From Streptomyces sp. ISL-36 (GTDB lineage Bacteria; Actinomycetota; Actinomycetes; Streptomycetales; Streptomycetaceae), in the NCBI RefSeq assembly GCF_018614205.1, contig NZ_JAGGOS010000081.1, positions 21,185 to 85,184 of the forward strand: a stretch of DNA of 64,000 nt, given 5' to 3'. The translations under genes and the position numbers were made by a program. Each line of letters starts with the position of its first letter. The first letter of the stretch is position 1. This document shows positions 40,369 to 49,443 of the stretch, piece by piece. The notes under the pieces are model-generated. The model saw only the letters and a list, made by a program, of their open reading frames with translations. It ran no database searches and was not told where the DNA came from.

Positions 40369-42183
40369 TCAGATACGGCGGACGGTGTGGAGGTTCTTCG
40401 CGTACGTGCCCGTGCCGTCCAGCGTCGAGGCGCCGGCCAGGTCCGACATCGTGGGGCCGTTGCCCGTCTTGCGGCTGGAGAGGAACCGGCGGTTGCCGAG
40501 GGAGTCCCTGCCGAGGTAGATGCCGACGTGGTCGACGACGAGGAACCGCTCGTCCGTCTCCGTCGTCGCCGGGTCGTCCTGCACGTCGTCGCCCGCGTCG
40601 GCGTTGAAGAGCACGAGGTCGCCGGGCTGGAGCAGCGGCGCGGCGGGCGGCGCGAACGTCGCCGGGGGCAGCGTGGCCCGGTCGATCAGGACGCCGGGGG
40701 TGTGATCGACCATCTGCCGGGACCTGCGCGGCAGGCGGGTGCCGGAGGTGTCCTCGTCGGCGGCCATGGGCACGCCCATGTGGAAGCCGTAGACCATCCG
40801 TACGTAGCCCGAGCAGTCGAGGTTGTCGATCTGCTCGCTGACGACGGGGGCGGTCTCGGTGGGGAAGGTCCACGCGATCCCCATGTACTCGTGGAAGTCG
40901 GCCCCCTCCACCAGGTATCCCTGCGCGTTGGGGTGTCCGTAACCGGCCTCGCCCAGGACGCGCTTGCCCGCCGTCGGGCCGGCCCCGCTGCGCACGTCGG
41001 GGGCGCCGGGGAGGAACATCGCCGCGTGGGCGAGGACGTCCGGCTCCGTCGAGCCCGCCCAGGCCCGGATCCGCTGCTCGATCTCGGGCGTCCACCTCCC
41101 GTCGAACGGTTCCGGCAGCACCCGGACCCAGTCGCCGTGGGTCACGGTCGGAGGCTGGGCCCACGTGGCGGCGTCCACGGAGAAGCGGTCGACGAGCAGC
41201 CGGACCGGCAGATTGGTCGTCCCGGTGGACGCGATGGCGCGGACGCCGACACGGCCCTTGGTGAAGGTGGTGTCGGTCGCCCCGGCCGTCCACGCGTTCG
41301 GCTCCGAGGCGTCCGAGCGCCACGCCTTCGCCTGTATGCGGCTGCCCTCGTGCCGGACCCGGACCGTCCAGGTGCTCCCGGCCGGGGCGGCGGCGGTCAG
41401 CGTCACGGACGCGGCCAAGGCGGTGACGGCGTTGTTCACCTCCTTCTCGAGACGCAGCTCGACGGCGCCCTGAGGGGTGAAGTGGAGCCTGGCCCGGTAG
41501 CTGTTGTCGCTGTCCTGGTAGCCGAAGGAGAGCGCGAAGGAGTACGCGGCGCCTGCGGGCGCCTTGTCGAAGCGGGCCGTGGCACGGGCGTCGACCTGGG
41601 TGATCTCGTCGTCCCGCACGGTCACATGACGGCTGACGTTGGAGGTCGTCAGGGTGATGATGCCGGTGCCGCCGCCCTCCGCGGTCACCTCGTAGTCACT
41701 GGTGGCGCCGTTGACCTCGCTCCACGAGCCGCCCCCGGGTGTCGCGCCCCAGCCCCACTCCCACACCTTCGGGTCGGGCTCGGCGCGGTTCGGGAGGGTG
41801 CGGGTGAAGTAGTCGGTGAACGGCTGCTTGTTCTCCTGGAAGGTCCGGCTCGGGCCGGGCAGCAGGACCGTGCGGGCACCCTTGGTCAGCAGGGCGACGC
41901 GGCCGCCGGCACTGGCCACCTCGGTCCGCTCCGGGGTCCCGGGCAGGACGCCGACGGTGAGTGCGCCCAGCGACAACCGGCTGAAGAACGACCCGTCGAG
42001 CGGGACCGTCGTCACGGAGGAGAGTCTCCCCGTCGTCCCCGGGGCGGGTGGGAACGGCGGCACCACGACGTCCGCCGCGGGGACGGCGGCCCGGGCGGGC
42101 GTGGCGGCGAGCCCGCCGAGCGGGAGGGCGGCGGCGGACGCCGCGAGGGCGGTGAGCAGGCTGCGTCGTGAGGTGATCGTCAT
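40369..42183 (-). CDS. Tat-exported NlpC/P60-type cell-wall hydrolase
   Basis: A 604-residue exported protein. The signal TSRRSLLTALAASAAALPLGG is Tat-type and cleavage is likely after ARA. The C-terminal 180 residues carry NlpC/P60 signatures: NLDCSGYVRMVYG with the catalytic Cys, and FLVVDHVGIYLG with the catalytic His. The roughly 370 residues in between are beta-rich and resemble a carbohydrate-binding or laminin-G-like module (YSFALSFGYQDSDNSYRARLHF). It probably cuts peptidoglycan stem peptides outside the cell. The start is uncertain: ATG 42183 fits the signal peptide, ATG 42192 adds three residues, and no clear ribosome site is seen for either. Confidence 0.85.
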   Translation of the reverse strand: MTITSRRSLLTALAASAAALPLGGLAATPARAAVPAADVVVPPFPPAPGTTGRLSSVTTVPLDGSFFSRLSLGALTVGVLPGTPERTEVASAGGRVALLTKGARTVLLPGPSRTFQENKQPFTDYFTRTLPNRAEPDPKVWEWGWGATPGGGSWSEVNGATSDYEVTAEGGGTGIITLTTSNVSRHVTVRDDEITQVDARATARFDKAPAGAAYSFALSFGYQDSDNSYRARLHFTPQGAVELRLEKEVNNAVTALAASVTLTAAAPAGSTWTVRVRHEGSRIQAKAWRSDASEPNAWTAGATDTTFTKGRVGVRAIASTGTTNLPVRLLVDRFSVDAATWAQPPTVTHGDWVRVLPEPFDGRWTPEIEQRIRAWAGSTEPDVLAHAAMFLPGAPDVRSGAGPTAGKRVLGEAGYGHPNAQGYLVEGADFHEYMGIAWTFPTETAPVVSEQIDNLDCSGYVRMVYGFHMGVPMAADEDTSGTRLPRRSRQMVDHTPGVLIDRATLPPATFAPPAAPLLQPGDLVLFNADAGDDVQDDPATTETDERFLVVDHVGIYLGRDSLGNRRFLSSRKTGNGPTMSDLAGASTLDGTGTYAKNLHTVRRI

Positions 42184-42214
42184 GGCACACATGATCCATG
42201 CGACCACCGGGCGG

Positions 42215-42667
42215 TCAGGTGGCGGTCCCCGTCTCCAGGATTCCCTTGAGGGTCTGCTCGTCCCTCGGTATCTCCTTCTTCACGTGCGGGCGGACGACGA
42301 GGGGGACGAGCATCTTGCCGATGCCGTAGCCCTCGAAGTCGATGGAGAGCGTCAACCGAGAACGCTCACCGTCGCCGAGGGGCTCGATCGTGCCCTGGAC
42401 ATCGCCGCGTACGGGCCCGTCGATACCGTGAATGTGCCAACTCCTCGGCGGATCCAGGTCGATGACCTGCATCGTCGAGGAGAACTCCCGCCGCCCGATC
42501 CGCCGGGTCACGGAGACCTTCGAGCCGACGGCGATGGGCTCGGCGCTCAACGGGCGGACCGAGACGGCGCTTTCCTGCCAGTCGGGCAGATGCGTGGGGT
42601 CGGTCACGTAGGTGAAGACCTCTGAGGGGCTGCGGCGAATGTCGATGGTTTCTTTGATGGCGGACAT
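42215..42667 (-). CDS. SRPBCC-family (polyketide cyclase/dehydrase-like) protein
   Basis: A 150-residue START/SRPBCC fold protein: IDIRRSPSEVFTYVTDPTHLPDWQESAVSV is the usual beginning, followed by SKVSVTRRIG and LTLSIDFEGYGIGKML. These bind small hydrophobic ligands; the ligand is unknown. A longer reading to 43036 lies over the upstream gap and the DinB-like gene. Confidence 0.85.
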   Translation of the reverse strand: MSAIKETIDIRRSPSEVFTYVTDPTHLPDWQESAVSVRPLSAEPIAVGSKVSVTRRIGRREFSSTMQVIDLDPPRSWHIHGIDGPVRGDVQGTIEPLGDGERSRLTLSIDFEGYGIGKMLVPLVVRPHVKKEIPRDEQTLKGILETGTAT

Positions 42668-42776
42668 GACGCCTTCTTGGCTTGCTGTCAGAGTGGCGGC
42701 TGTTGTCGCTTCATACAAATGATCCCACGCGGATCGCCGCCCCGCGAGCCGCGGCGAACCCCTGGCCGAGCGGCTC

Positions 42777-43403
42777 TCAGCCCGCTGCGGAGTGCGCCCG
42801 GTAGAGGTCGCGGAGCAGGGCGATCTCCGCTCCGTGGTGCAGCAGTTCCTGATTGACCCACCAGACCGTCTCCAGGAAGAGGTCCTCCGGATCGCTGCCG
42901 TGCGGGTACGTGCTGTGCCCCACCGTATCCAGTGCCGCGTCGTCCGCGGCCAGCAGCGCCCTGCGCCAGGCGCTCGCCCCGGCGTCGAACGCCTCGATCG
43001 CCGAGGCGGCGTCCCCGCTGACGGGGTAGTCGTCACGGGTCAGGAGGTGGCTGCCGTCCGTGTGGTCGGCACGGATCGTCAGAAGCTCGCTGAGGTGGGT
43101 CAGTCGCCAGGCGATGGTGGTGAACGGCGGCGGAGCCGGATGCGGCGGCGGAGCGCTGTCGCGACCCCACTCGCCGGTACCGATCAGGACCGTCGCCCGC
43201 GGGCCCGGCCCGTCCGTACGGCGGCGGACCGACCAGCAGCCCGGAACCGGCTCCCAGAGATACTCCTCGTCCGTCATCGGCACCACACCGACGTCGGTGC
43301 CGTTGCCGCTGTCCACGAACGGTCCCGCCATCCGGCGCGTGAGCCGCTCCCGGGCGAAGTCGAACTGCTCCAGGAGGGGAACCATGCGGGGAGGTAGGGT
43401 CAT
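42777..43403 (-). CDS. DinB-like (mycothiol-dependent fold) protein
   Basis: A 208-residue protein of the DinB/DUF664 four-helix type: YLWEPVPGCWSVRR is the typical first block, then TTIAWRLTHLSELLTIRADH with the metal His, and WWVNQELLHHGAEIALLRDLYR with the second His pair. Its thiol substrate and reaction are unknown. ATG 43403 has GGAGAG just upstream. Confidence 0.85.
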   Translation of the reverse strand: MTLPPRMVPLLEQFDFARERLTRRMAGPFVDSGNGTDVGVVPMTDEEYLWEPVPGCWSVRRRTDGPGPRATVLIGTGEWGRDSAPPPHPAPPPFTTIAWRLTHLSELLTIRADHTDGSHLLTRDDYPVSGDAASAIEAFDAGASAWRRALLAADDAALDTVGHSTYPHGSDPEDLFLETVWWVNQELLHHGAEIALLRDLYRAHSAAG

Positions 43404-43503
43404 CGAACTCTCCAGGTCGGCGGGGCTGATCACGCGCACTCTGACACACGCTCCCCGGCCTCTCGAACGGTTTTACGGGCTCCGCGCCCGGCACGCTCCC
43501 ACC

Positions 43504-45462
43504 TCAGAGGGCCACAACGGTCACTTCGGTCGCCTTCACACCGGTCCAGACGGGGACGCCGTCCGCCAGGCCGAGTTCGGCCGCCGCCTGGGGAGTGATC
43601 TCCGCGACCAGCGACGGCACCCGCTCCGAGGTGATCAGCACGCGCAAGCGGCTGCCGCTCGCCGTGATCTCCCGTACGGTTCCGGGCCACACATTGCGCG
43701 GACTGCCCCCGGGCTTCTCGCGGTGTACGGAGACGGCCTCGGGAGCGATGATCGCGAGGGCGTCCGTACCGGCCGGCAGCGAGTCGGCGGCGACCAGGGT
43801 GCCGCCGCCCGCGAGGGCCAGGCCGTCCGCCGTGGCCGTCCCCGGCCAGGCGTTACGGCCGAGCATGCGGGCGACCCACGGAGAGCGGGGGTGGCGGGAG
43901 ACCTCGGCGGGGGCGTCGTCCTGGAGGGTGCGTCCGTCCTCGAGCACCAGGACCCGGTCGGCGAGGGACACGGCCTCCACGGGGTCGTGGGTGACGATCA
44001 GGCAGACCCCGCCGAACCCCGCGAGGTGGGAGCGCAGCGCGTGGCGGACGCGGGCGCGGGTGGTCTGGTCGAGGGCGGCGAGCGGCTCGTCGAGCAGGAG
44101 CAGCCGGGGGCGGGCGGCGAGCGCGCGGGCGAGGGCCACCCGCTGTGCCTGTCCCCCGGAGAGCTCGGTGGGACGGCGCTGGGCGAGATGCCCGACGCCG
44201 AGCCGGTCGAGCCAGAGGCGCGCGGTCCGCCGGGCCTCGGCGCGCGGGACGCCGTGGGCGCGCAAGCCGTACGCGGTGTTGGCGAGCGCGCTCAGGTGGG
44301 GGAAGAGCGCACCGTCCTGGGGCACCCAGGCGACCTGGCGGCGGTGCGGGGGAAGACCGCTCACGTCGGTGTCGCCGAGCCGGAGTTCGGCGTGGGCGCG
44401 GGGCGTCAGGCCGAGCAGTGCCCGCAGCAGGGTGGTCTTCCCGGCGCCGTTGGGTCCGACGACGGCGATCGTGGTGCCCGGTTCCGCGTCCAGGGTGAGG
44501 CGGTTGAAGCCGGTGACCTCGGCGTGCAGCGCCCAGCGCTCGTCCGGGCCCGCGACGGGGGAGGCGTCGACGACCGGGGCGGTCGCATCGGGGGCGGGCT
44601 CGACGACCGGGGCCCTCTCGTCGGGGGCGGGCGCCCGGCGCCGCGAGCGGGCCGAGGGCGCCCCGCCGGTCCACCGGCCGCGGAGCGCGACCAGCACCGC
44701 CATCGCGATGGCGAGCAGCAGCAGCGAGACCGAGGTGGCCGCCTCCGGCTCCTCCTGGAGCAGCAGATAGACCTGGAGCGGAAGGGTCTGGGTGGTGCCG
44801 GGGAGGTTCCCGGCGAAGGTGATGGTGGCACCGAACTCGCCGAGGGCCCGCGCCCAGGTGAGGGCCGCGCCGGCGACCAGCCCAGGGGCGACCATCGGCA
44901 GGGTGACGGTGAAGACGACCCGTACCGGCGAGGCGCCGAGCGACGCCGCCGTCTCCTCGTACCCGGGCCGCAGCCCGCCCAGCGCGCCCTCCAGACTGAC
45001 CACCAGGAACGGCATGGCGACGAAGGTCGCGGCGAGGACCGCGCCGGAGGTGTGGAAGGGGAACGTGACCCCGAAGGCGTCCTCCAGCCAGGGGCCGAGC
45101 AGCCCGCGGCGGCCGAACGCCAGCAGCAGCGCCACACCGCCGACGGTCGGCGGCAGCACCATCGGCAGCAGCACCAGCGACCGTACGAACGCCTTGCCGC
45201 GGAACGGCACGCGGGCCAGCACCCACGCCAGCGGCACGCCGAACACCAGGGACAGGCCGAGCGCCCAGAACGACACGAGCAGCGACAGCTCGAGCGCCTG
45301 GACGGCCCCGGCGGCCGTCAGATGGCCGGCGAGCGCACCCCATTCGGTCCGGGCGAGGACGCCGACCAGCGGCAGCAGCAGCAACGCGACCGCGAGCAAC
45401 GCGGGGACGGCCAGGACGACCGGCGTACGGGGGCCGGGTGCGCGACCGCGGAGACGTTTCAT
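43504..45462 (-). CDS. modBC: Fused molybdate ABC permease-ATPase (ModB-ModC)
   Basis: A 652-residue fusion. The first 260 residues are a ModB-type permease (six segments; loop EETAASLGASPVRVVFTVTLPMVAPG). A linker rich in Ala, Pro and Asp follows (about 265-310). Then comes an ABC ATPase with Walker A GPNGAGKTT, signature LSGGQAQ and Walker B LLLLDEPLAALD, ending in a TOBE-like domain (AIIAPEAVSVHRE, TVREITASGSRLRVLI). The system would import molybdate with the ModA protein encoded 90 bases upstream. Fusion of both subunits in one chain is the notable feature. The gap upstream holds four GGTGACy units. Confidence 0.92.
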   Translation of the reverse strand: MKRLRGRAPGPRTPVVLAVPALLAVALLLLPLVGVLARTEWGALAGHLTAAGAVQALELSLLVSFWALGLSLVFGVPLAWVLARVPFRGKAFVRSLVLLPMVLPPTVGGVALLLAFGRRGLLGPWLEDAFGVTFPFHTSGAVLAATFVAMPFLVVSLEGALGGLRPGYEETAASLGASPVRVVFTVTLPMVAPGLVAGAALTWARALGEFGATITFAGNLPGTTQTLPLQVYLLLQEEPEAATSVSLLLLAIAMAVLVALRGRWTGGAPSARSRRRAPAPDERAPVVEPAPDATAPVVDASPVAGPDERWALHAEVTGFNRLTLDAEPGTTIAVVGPNGAGKTTLLRALLGLTPRAHAELRLGDTDVSGLPPHRRQVAWVPQDGALFPHLSALANTAYGLRAHGVPRAEARRTARLWLDRLGVGHLAQRRPTELSGGQAQRVALARALAARPRLLLLDEPLAALDQTTRARVRHALRSHLAGFGGVCLIVTHDPVEAVSLADRVLVLEDGRTLQDDAPAEVSRHPRSPWVARMLGRNAWPGTATADGLALAGGGTLVAADSLPAGTDALAIIAPEAVSVHREKPGGSPRNVWPGTVREITASGSRLRVLITSERVPSLVAEITPQAAAELGLADGVPVWTGVKATEVTVVAL

Positions 45463-45472
45463 CGCTGTTCCT

Positions 45473-45500
45473 GGTGACTGGTGACCGGTGACCGGTGACT
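45473..45500. repeat. Four GGTGACy heptamer units before modBC
   Basis: Four consecutive seven-base units GGTGAC(T/C) lie immediately upstream of the ribosome site of the ModB-ModC gene. They may be a slippage product or affect translation. Confidence 0.8.
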
Positions 45501-45552
45501 GCTGGTCAGAGGGCGGAGGAGGGGTGCGAGGGCCCGCACCCCGGGGTCGGGG

Positions 45553-46383
45553 CTACGGCTGCTGGAAGCCGGCGTCCCGGAGGATCTTCTGCGCCTCGGG
45601 GGTGCTCAGCCAGGCCACGAAGGCGGCGGCGGCCTCGGCGTTCCCGGAGCTCTTCAGGGTCGCGGCCGGATACGCGGCGATGGCGTTCTGGGGGTCGGGG
45701 ATCTCGACGGCGTCGACCTTTCCGGCCGCCCCGGCGGCGTCGGTCCGGTAGACGAGACCGGCGTCGGCCTCACCCATTTCGACCTTGCTCAGGACGGAGC
45801 GGACGCTCGGCTCCTGGGAGACCGGCCGCACCGAGATCTTCTGCGCGTCGAGGATCTTCCTGCTGTAGCGGCCGGCCGGGACCTCGGGGGCGGCGAGCAC
45901 CACCTTCAGACCGGGATCGCCGAGGTCCTTCAGCTCGTCGATCTTCCGGGGGTTGCCCTCGCCGGTGGCGATGACCAGCCGGTTCCTGGCGATGACGGTG
46001 GGCGTACCGGTCTCCGCCCGCAGCCCGTCCATGGTCCTGGTGTCGGCGGTGACCAGGGCGTCGGCGGGCGCGCCCTGCCGGACCTGGGCGGCCAGCTCCT
46101 GCGAGCCCGCGAACGAGAAGGTCAGCCGGATGCCCGGGTGGGTCTTCTCGTACGCCGAGCCCGCGGCCTTGAACACGTCGGTGAGCGAGGCGGCGGCCAG
46201 CACGGTCAGCTCGGCGGAGGACGCGGCCGAGCCGGACGCGGTGGACCCCGCTCCGGCGTCCCGTGCGCCGCCGTCACTTCCGCAGGCGGCCAGCGGCGCG
46301 AGCAGACCGGCCGTCAGCAGGACGACGGCGGTGCGGCGCCCGAGGCGGGGCCCGGTACGGGGGAGGTCACTCGGGAGGGACAT
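45553..46383 (-). CDS. modA: Molybdate-binding lipoprotein ModA
   Basis: A 276-residue molybdate-binding protein. The lipobox is LAAC (Cys34). Family blocks are LTVLAAASLTDVFKAAG, FSFAGSQELAAQVRQGAPADALVTAD, and GEADAGLVYRTDA. Ser and Tyr residues of these blocks contact the oxyanion. It is upstream of and co-directional with the ModB-ModC gene. Confidence 0.93.
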   Translation of the reverse strand: MSLPSDLPRTGPRLGRRTAVVLLTAGLLAPLAACGSDGGARDAGAGSTASGSAASSAELTVLAAASLTDVFKAAGSAYEKTHPGIRLTFSFAGSQELAAQVRQGAPADALVTADTRTMDGLRAETGTPTVIARNRLVIATGEGNPRKIDELKDLGDPGLKVVLAAPEVPAGRYSRKILDAQKISVRPVSQEPSVRSVLSKVEMGEADAGLVYRTDAAGAAGKVDAVEIPDPQNAIAAYPAATLKSSGNAEAAAAFVAWLSTPEAQKILRDAGFQQP

Positions 46384-46445
46384 GGACGGGGCTCCTCGGC
46401 AGGTCGGGCGTGGTCGATCGGGCGTGGTCGCTCAGGCACCGTCGA

Positions 46446-46841
46446 TCAGGCGCGGTCGATGAAGACACTGGTCGACTTCACGCGGGCGGTCGCCTGCATG
46501 CCGACTTCCAGACCCAACTCCTCCACGGCCTCGCGCGTGAGCAGCGAGACGAGCCGGTGCGGGCCCGCCTGGATCTCCACCTGCGCGGCGACGTCGCCGA
46601 GCTTGACGGCGGTGACGATGCCGGGAAAGGCGTTGCGGGCCGAGGTGTACGAGACGTCCTCGTCGCCCGGGTCGCCCTGGCCGATCTCGATGGAGAACGC
46701 CGCCAGGTCACGACCGTCGATGAGACGGCGGCCGTTCTCGTCGCGATGGGTCGCGACCCGGCCGGCGTCAGCCCAGCGGCGCGCGGTGTCGGGGCTGACG
46801 CCCAGCAGACGCGCCGCCTGTCCGATGGTGTAGGACTGCAT
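46446..46841 (-). CDS. HTH-TOBE molybdate-responsive protein
   Basis: A 131-residue protein with an N-terminal MerR/excisionase-like helix-turn-helix (YTIGQAARLLGVSPDTARRWADAGRV) and a C-terminal TOBE/Mop domain (ARNAFPGIVTAVKLGDVAAQVEIQAG, then VKSTSVFID). It would bind molybdate and regulate or store molybdenum. It is first in a leftward run with modA and modBC. ATG 46841 is preferred; a GTG at 46850 is three codons upstream. No ribosome site is seen, and the upstream promoter would place transcription start at about the ATG, so the mRNA may be leaderless. Confidence 0.88.
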   Translation of the reverse strand: MQSYTIGQAARLLGVSPDTARRWADAGRVATHRDENGRRLIDGRDLAAFSIEIGQGDPGDEDVSYTSARNAFPGIVTAVKLGDVAAQVEIQAGPHRLVSLLTREAVEELGLEVGMQATARVKSTSVFIDRA

Positions 46842-46848
46842 GTGCCAC

Positions 46849-46878
46849 ACGCTAGGCCGATCGACCTCTTATCTGCAA
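46849..46878 (-). promoter_or_regulatory. Candidate promoter for the molybdate operon, possibly leaderless
   Basis: On the minus strand TTGCAG (46878-46873) and TAGCGT (46854-46849) are 18 bases apart. The predicted start site falls at the ATG of the HTH-TOBE gene. Sequence from 46879 to 47024 shows no further gene. Confidence 0.45.
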
Positions 46879-47024
46879 TCGATCACGCGGTTTCTCGTAG
46901 CATCTGCGGATCTACCTTGGAGGAAGGCACAGGGGCGCCCCGGGTGGATGTCCGCTTCGAGCCGAGCCGTCGCACCGGCCTCGGTGAGGCGGCCGCCCGG
47001 GCCGGCCGTGCCCCTCGACGCCTT

Positions 47025-47708
47025 TCACTCCACGCCCAGCCACTCCAGCGCCGCCCGCGCGGTGAACTCCGACTGGCCGCCCCGGAGCAGCAGGTCCGCC
47101 GCCAGGAACGCCGGATCGTCCGCCGTCGCCTTCACATACGGCAGTGCCACGCACCGCATCCCGGCCGCCCGCGCCGCCGCCGCGCCGGGGGCGGCGTCCT
47201 CGAAGACCACGCACCGCGCCGGGGCGGCGCCCAGGCGCCGGGCCGCCTCCAGGAAGACGTCCGGCGCCGGCTTGCCCCGTCCGACCTCCTCCGCGGAGAC
47301 CAGGGTGGTCAGCCAGGCGTCCAGGCCCGTGCCGCCCACGACCGCCTCGATCGCCTCCCGCGACGAGCCCGAGGCGACCGCCATCGGCACGCCCGCCGCG
47401 TACAGCCGCTCCACGAACACCCGCATCTCCGGATAGACCTCGGTCGAGGCGCGCGCCAGCTCCAGATAGCTCCGGTTGGTGGCCGCGAGCAGCTCGTCGA
47501 CCGGCGCCCCGATCCCGTACCGGGGCCCGAGGATCTCCAGCGTCTCCCGCGTACCGATCCCGACGAAGTCGGTGTGGCGCTCCCAGTCGAAGTCCGTGTC
47601 GCCGGCGAACGCCGACAGCGTCCGCCGTGTCGCCTCGTAGTAGTTCGGCTCGCTGTCCACCAGCGTCCCGTCGAGGTCGAAAATGACCGAAGTGCGCGGA
47701 GTGCTCAT
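47025..47708 (-). CDS. HAD-family phosphatase (beta-phosphoglucomutase-like)
   Basis: A 227-residue HAD-superfamily hydrolase. Motif I is VIFDLDGTLVDSE, motif II MAVASGSS, motif III GKPAPDVF and motif IV CVVFEDAAPG. The helical cap is of the beta-phosphoglucomutase/phosphonatase type. The substrate is a small phosphorylated metabolite, not identifiable by eye. Start is ATG 47708; an ATG at 47720 would add four residues. Confidence 0.88.
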   Translation of the reverse strand: MSTPRTSVIFDLDGTLVDSEPNYYEATRRTLSAFAGDTDFDWERHTDFVGIGTRETLEILGPRYGIGAPVDELLAATNRSYLELARASTEVYPEMRVFVERLYAAGVPMAVASGSSREAIEAVVGGTGLDAWLTTLVSAEEVGRGKPAPDVFLEAARRLGAAPARCVVFEDAAPGAAAARAAGMRCVALPYVKATADDPAFLAADLLLRGGQSEFTARAALEWLGVE

Positions 47709-47732
47709 GCGCTCAAGCATCGCAGGACGGGA

Positions 47733-48215
47733 TCAAGCGCCCCGGGCTGATGCACGGCCCACCGACTCCACCAGGGGCAGCAGCCGGTGCGCGACCCTCT
47801 CGCGCAACGCCATCTCCGTACGGGTGCGGACCACGCCCGGCAGCTGGATCAGCCGCTGGATGACGTCCTCGAGGTGGCCGTTGTCCCGCGCGACCACCCG
47901 GGTCAGCAGGTCCCCACCGCCGGTGATCGAGAACGCCTCGACGATCTCCGGCACGGCGGCGAGCGCGTCGCCGACCTCGTCGAGATGCCCCTGGGTGACC
48001 TCGATGTGGACGAACGCGAGCACCGGATGGCCGAGCGCGGCGGGGGAGAGGACCGGACCGGTGCCGGTGATCACCCCGTCCCGTTCCAGCCGGTCGATAC
48101 GGGCCTGCACCGTGCCGCGGGCGATGCCCAGGATCCGTGCGTACTCGCGCACGCTGGTGCGCGGCTGCTCGATCAGCAGTCGCAGGATGCGGGTGTCGAG
48201 CTCGTCCACCGCCAT
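47733..48215 (-). CDS. Lrp/AsnC-family regulator
   Basis: A 160-residue Lrp/AsnC protein: DELDTRILRLLIEQPRTSVREYARILGIARGTVQARIDRLERDGVI is the helix-turn-helix, and the AsnC domain contains IVEAFSITGGGDLLTRVVARD. It is divergent from the small operon starting at 48357 and 24 bases upstream of the HAD gene on the same strand; its targets are unknown. ATG 48215 fits the family N-terminus. Confidence 0.9.
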   Translation of the reverse strand: MAVDELDTRILRLLIEQPRTSVREYARILGIARGTVQARIDRLERDGVITGTGPVLSPAALGHPVLAFVHIEVTQGHLDEVGDALAAVPEIVEAFSITGGGDLLTRVVARDNGHLEDVIQRLIQLPGVVRTRTEMALRERVAHRLLPLVESVGRASARGA

Positions 48216-48356
48216 GAGGCCCTCTGTCTCCTTCCGCCCACCCCCCAGGTGACTCGACAGTACCCATGACCCGCCGTGCGGCGAATGAGGCCGGTCGGCA
48301 GGGGTAGTCGAGCAGAGCCCCGTCGTGGATCGACGTCCGACCGGAAGGACGGCCCC

Positions 48357-48611
48357 ATGAACACACCCGAGCCCGTCGAATACCGTATCGAGCACTTCAG
48401 AGACCGGCTCGCGGGCGGCGAACTGGCCGAATGCGCGCTGCTGGTGGAGTCGCGCGGGGCCGCCGTACTGATCCGGGGCAGCGTCCCGAGCGCCGCCTAC
48501 CGGGACTGTGTACTCGATCTCGCGCGCACCGAACTCGCGGGGCTCGCCATCCACGCCGATCTCGTCGTCGCGGGCACCGCACAACCCGACCGGGCGGAGG
48601 ACCTGCCATGA
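48357..48611 (+). CDS. Small conserved hypothetical protein
   Basis: An 84-residue protein starting MNTPEPVEYRIEHFRDRLAGG. It shows a compact alpha/beta pattern: ELAECALLVESRGAAVLIRGSVPSAAYRDCVLDLARTEL, then IHADLVV, reminiscent of a small BON-like domain. I do not recognise its function. Its stop overlaps the ATG of the metallophosphoesterase gene (ATGA), so the two are probably coupled. GGAAGGA lies upstream. Confidence 0.75.
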   Translation: MNTPEPVEYRIEHFRDRLAGGELAECALLVESRGAAVLIRGSVPSAAYRDCVLDLARTELAGLAIHADLVVAGTAQPDRAEDLP

Positions 48612-49399
48612 TCCGAGTCGCGGCCGTCGGCGACATCCATCTCGGCGAGGACAGCCACGGAGTGCTGAGGCCCGCCTTCGACACGCTCGGCGAAACCGCC
48701 GACGTCCTTCTCCTGGCGGGCGACCTCACTCGCCACGGCACCACCGCGGAGGCCCGTGTGGTGGCGGAGGAGGTCGGGGGGCTGCCCGTCCCCGTCGTCG
48801 CCGTCCTCGGCAATCACGACTACCACGACGACGCGCAGCACGCCGTGACGGAGATCCTCGGCGACGCCGGCGTCGAGGTCCTGGAAGGCAGCAGCGTCGT
48901 CATTCCCGTACGGGGGACACGGCTCGGCATCGCCGGAACCAAGGGTTTCGGCGGGGGTTTCCCGGGTCGCAGCGCCGGTGAGTTCGGCGAACCCGTGATG
49001 AAGGCGTTCGTCCGGCACAGCCGGGACTGCGCGCAGGGCCTGGACCGCGCGCTGCGCGAGCTCGCGGACCAGGAGTGCGCAACGAGGATCGCGCTGACCC
49101 ACTTCTCGCCGATACCGGACACCCTGGCCGGAGAGCCTCCCGAGATCTTCCCCTTCCTGGGGAGTTACCTGCTCGCCGAGGCGATGGACGGCGCCGGCGC
49201 GGACCTGGCGGTGCACGGCCACGCCCACCTCGGCACGGAGCACGGGGTGACCCCGGGCGGCGTCCGCGTCCGAAACGTCGCCCAGCCCGTGATCGGCCGG
49301 GCCTTCGCGATCTACCACCTCCACCCGTCGGCGACGGGGGCCACGACACCGACCGCACCGGCTTCGTCGGCGGCGGCGTCGGAGCGCGTGCGCACGTAG
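48608..49399 (+). CDS. Calcineurin-like metallophosphoesterase
   Basis: A 263-residue metallophosphoesterase. Family blocks are AVGDIHLGED, LLAGDLTRHG, AVLGNHDYH, LTHFSPI and VHGHAHLGTE, which carry the two-metal ligands. The C-terminal 20 residues are an Ala/Ser/Thr tail. Substrate is unknown. It is only distantly like the metallophosphoesterase in the biosynthetic operon (12.4-13.2 kb). Confidence 0.9.
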   Translation: MIRVAAVGDIHLGEDSHGVLRPAFDTLGETADVLLLAGDLTRHGTTAEARVVAEEVGGLPVPVVAVLGNHDYHDDAQHAVTEILGDAGVEVLEGSSVVIPVRGTRLGIAGTKGFGGGFPGRSAGEFGEPVMKAFVRHSRDCAQGLDRALRELADQECATRIALTHFSPIPDTLAGEPPEIFPFLGSYLLAEAMDGAGADLAVHGHAHLGTEHGVTPGGVRVRNVAQPVIGRAFAIYHLHPSATGATTPTAPASSAAASERVRT

Positions 49400-49443
49400 G
49401 AGCGCGAGCGCGTAGCGCCGGATCAGAGACCCGTCCGCCCGGC

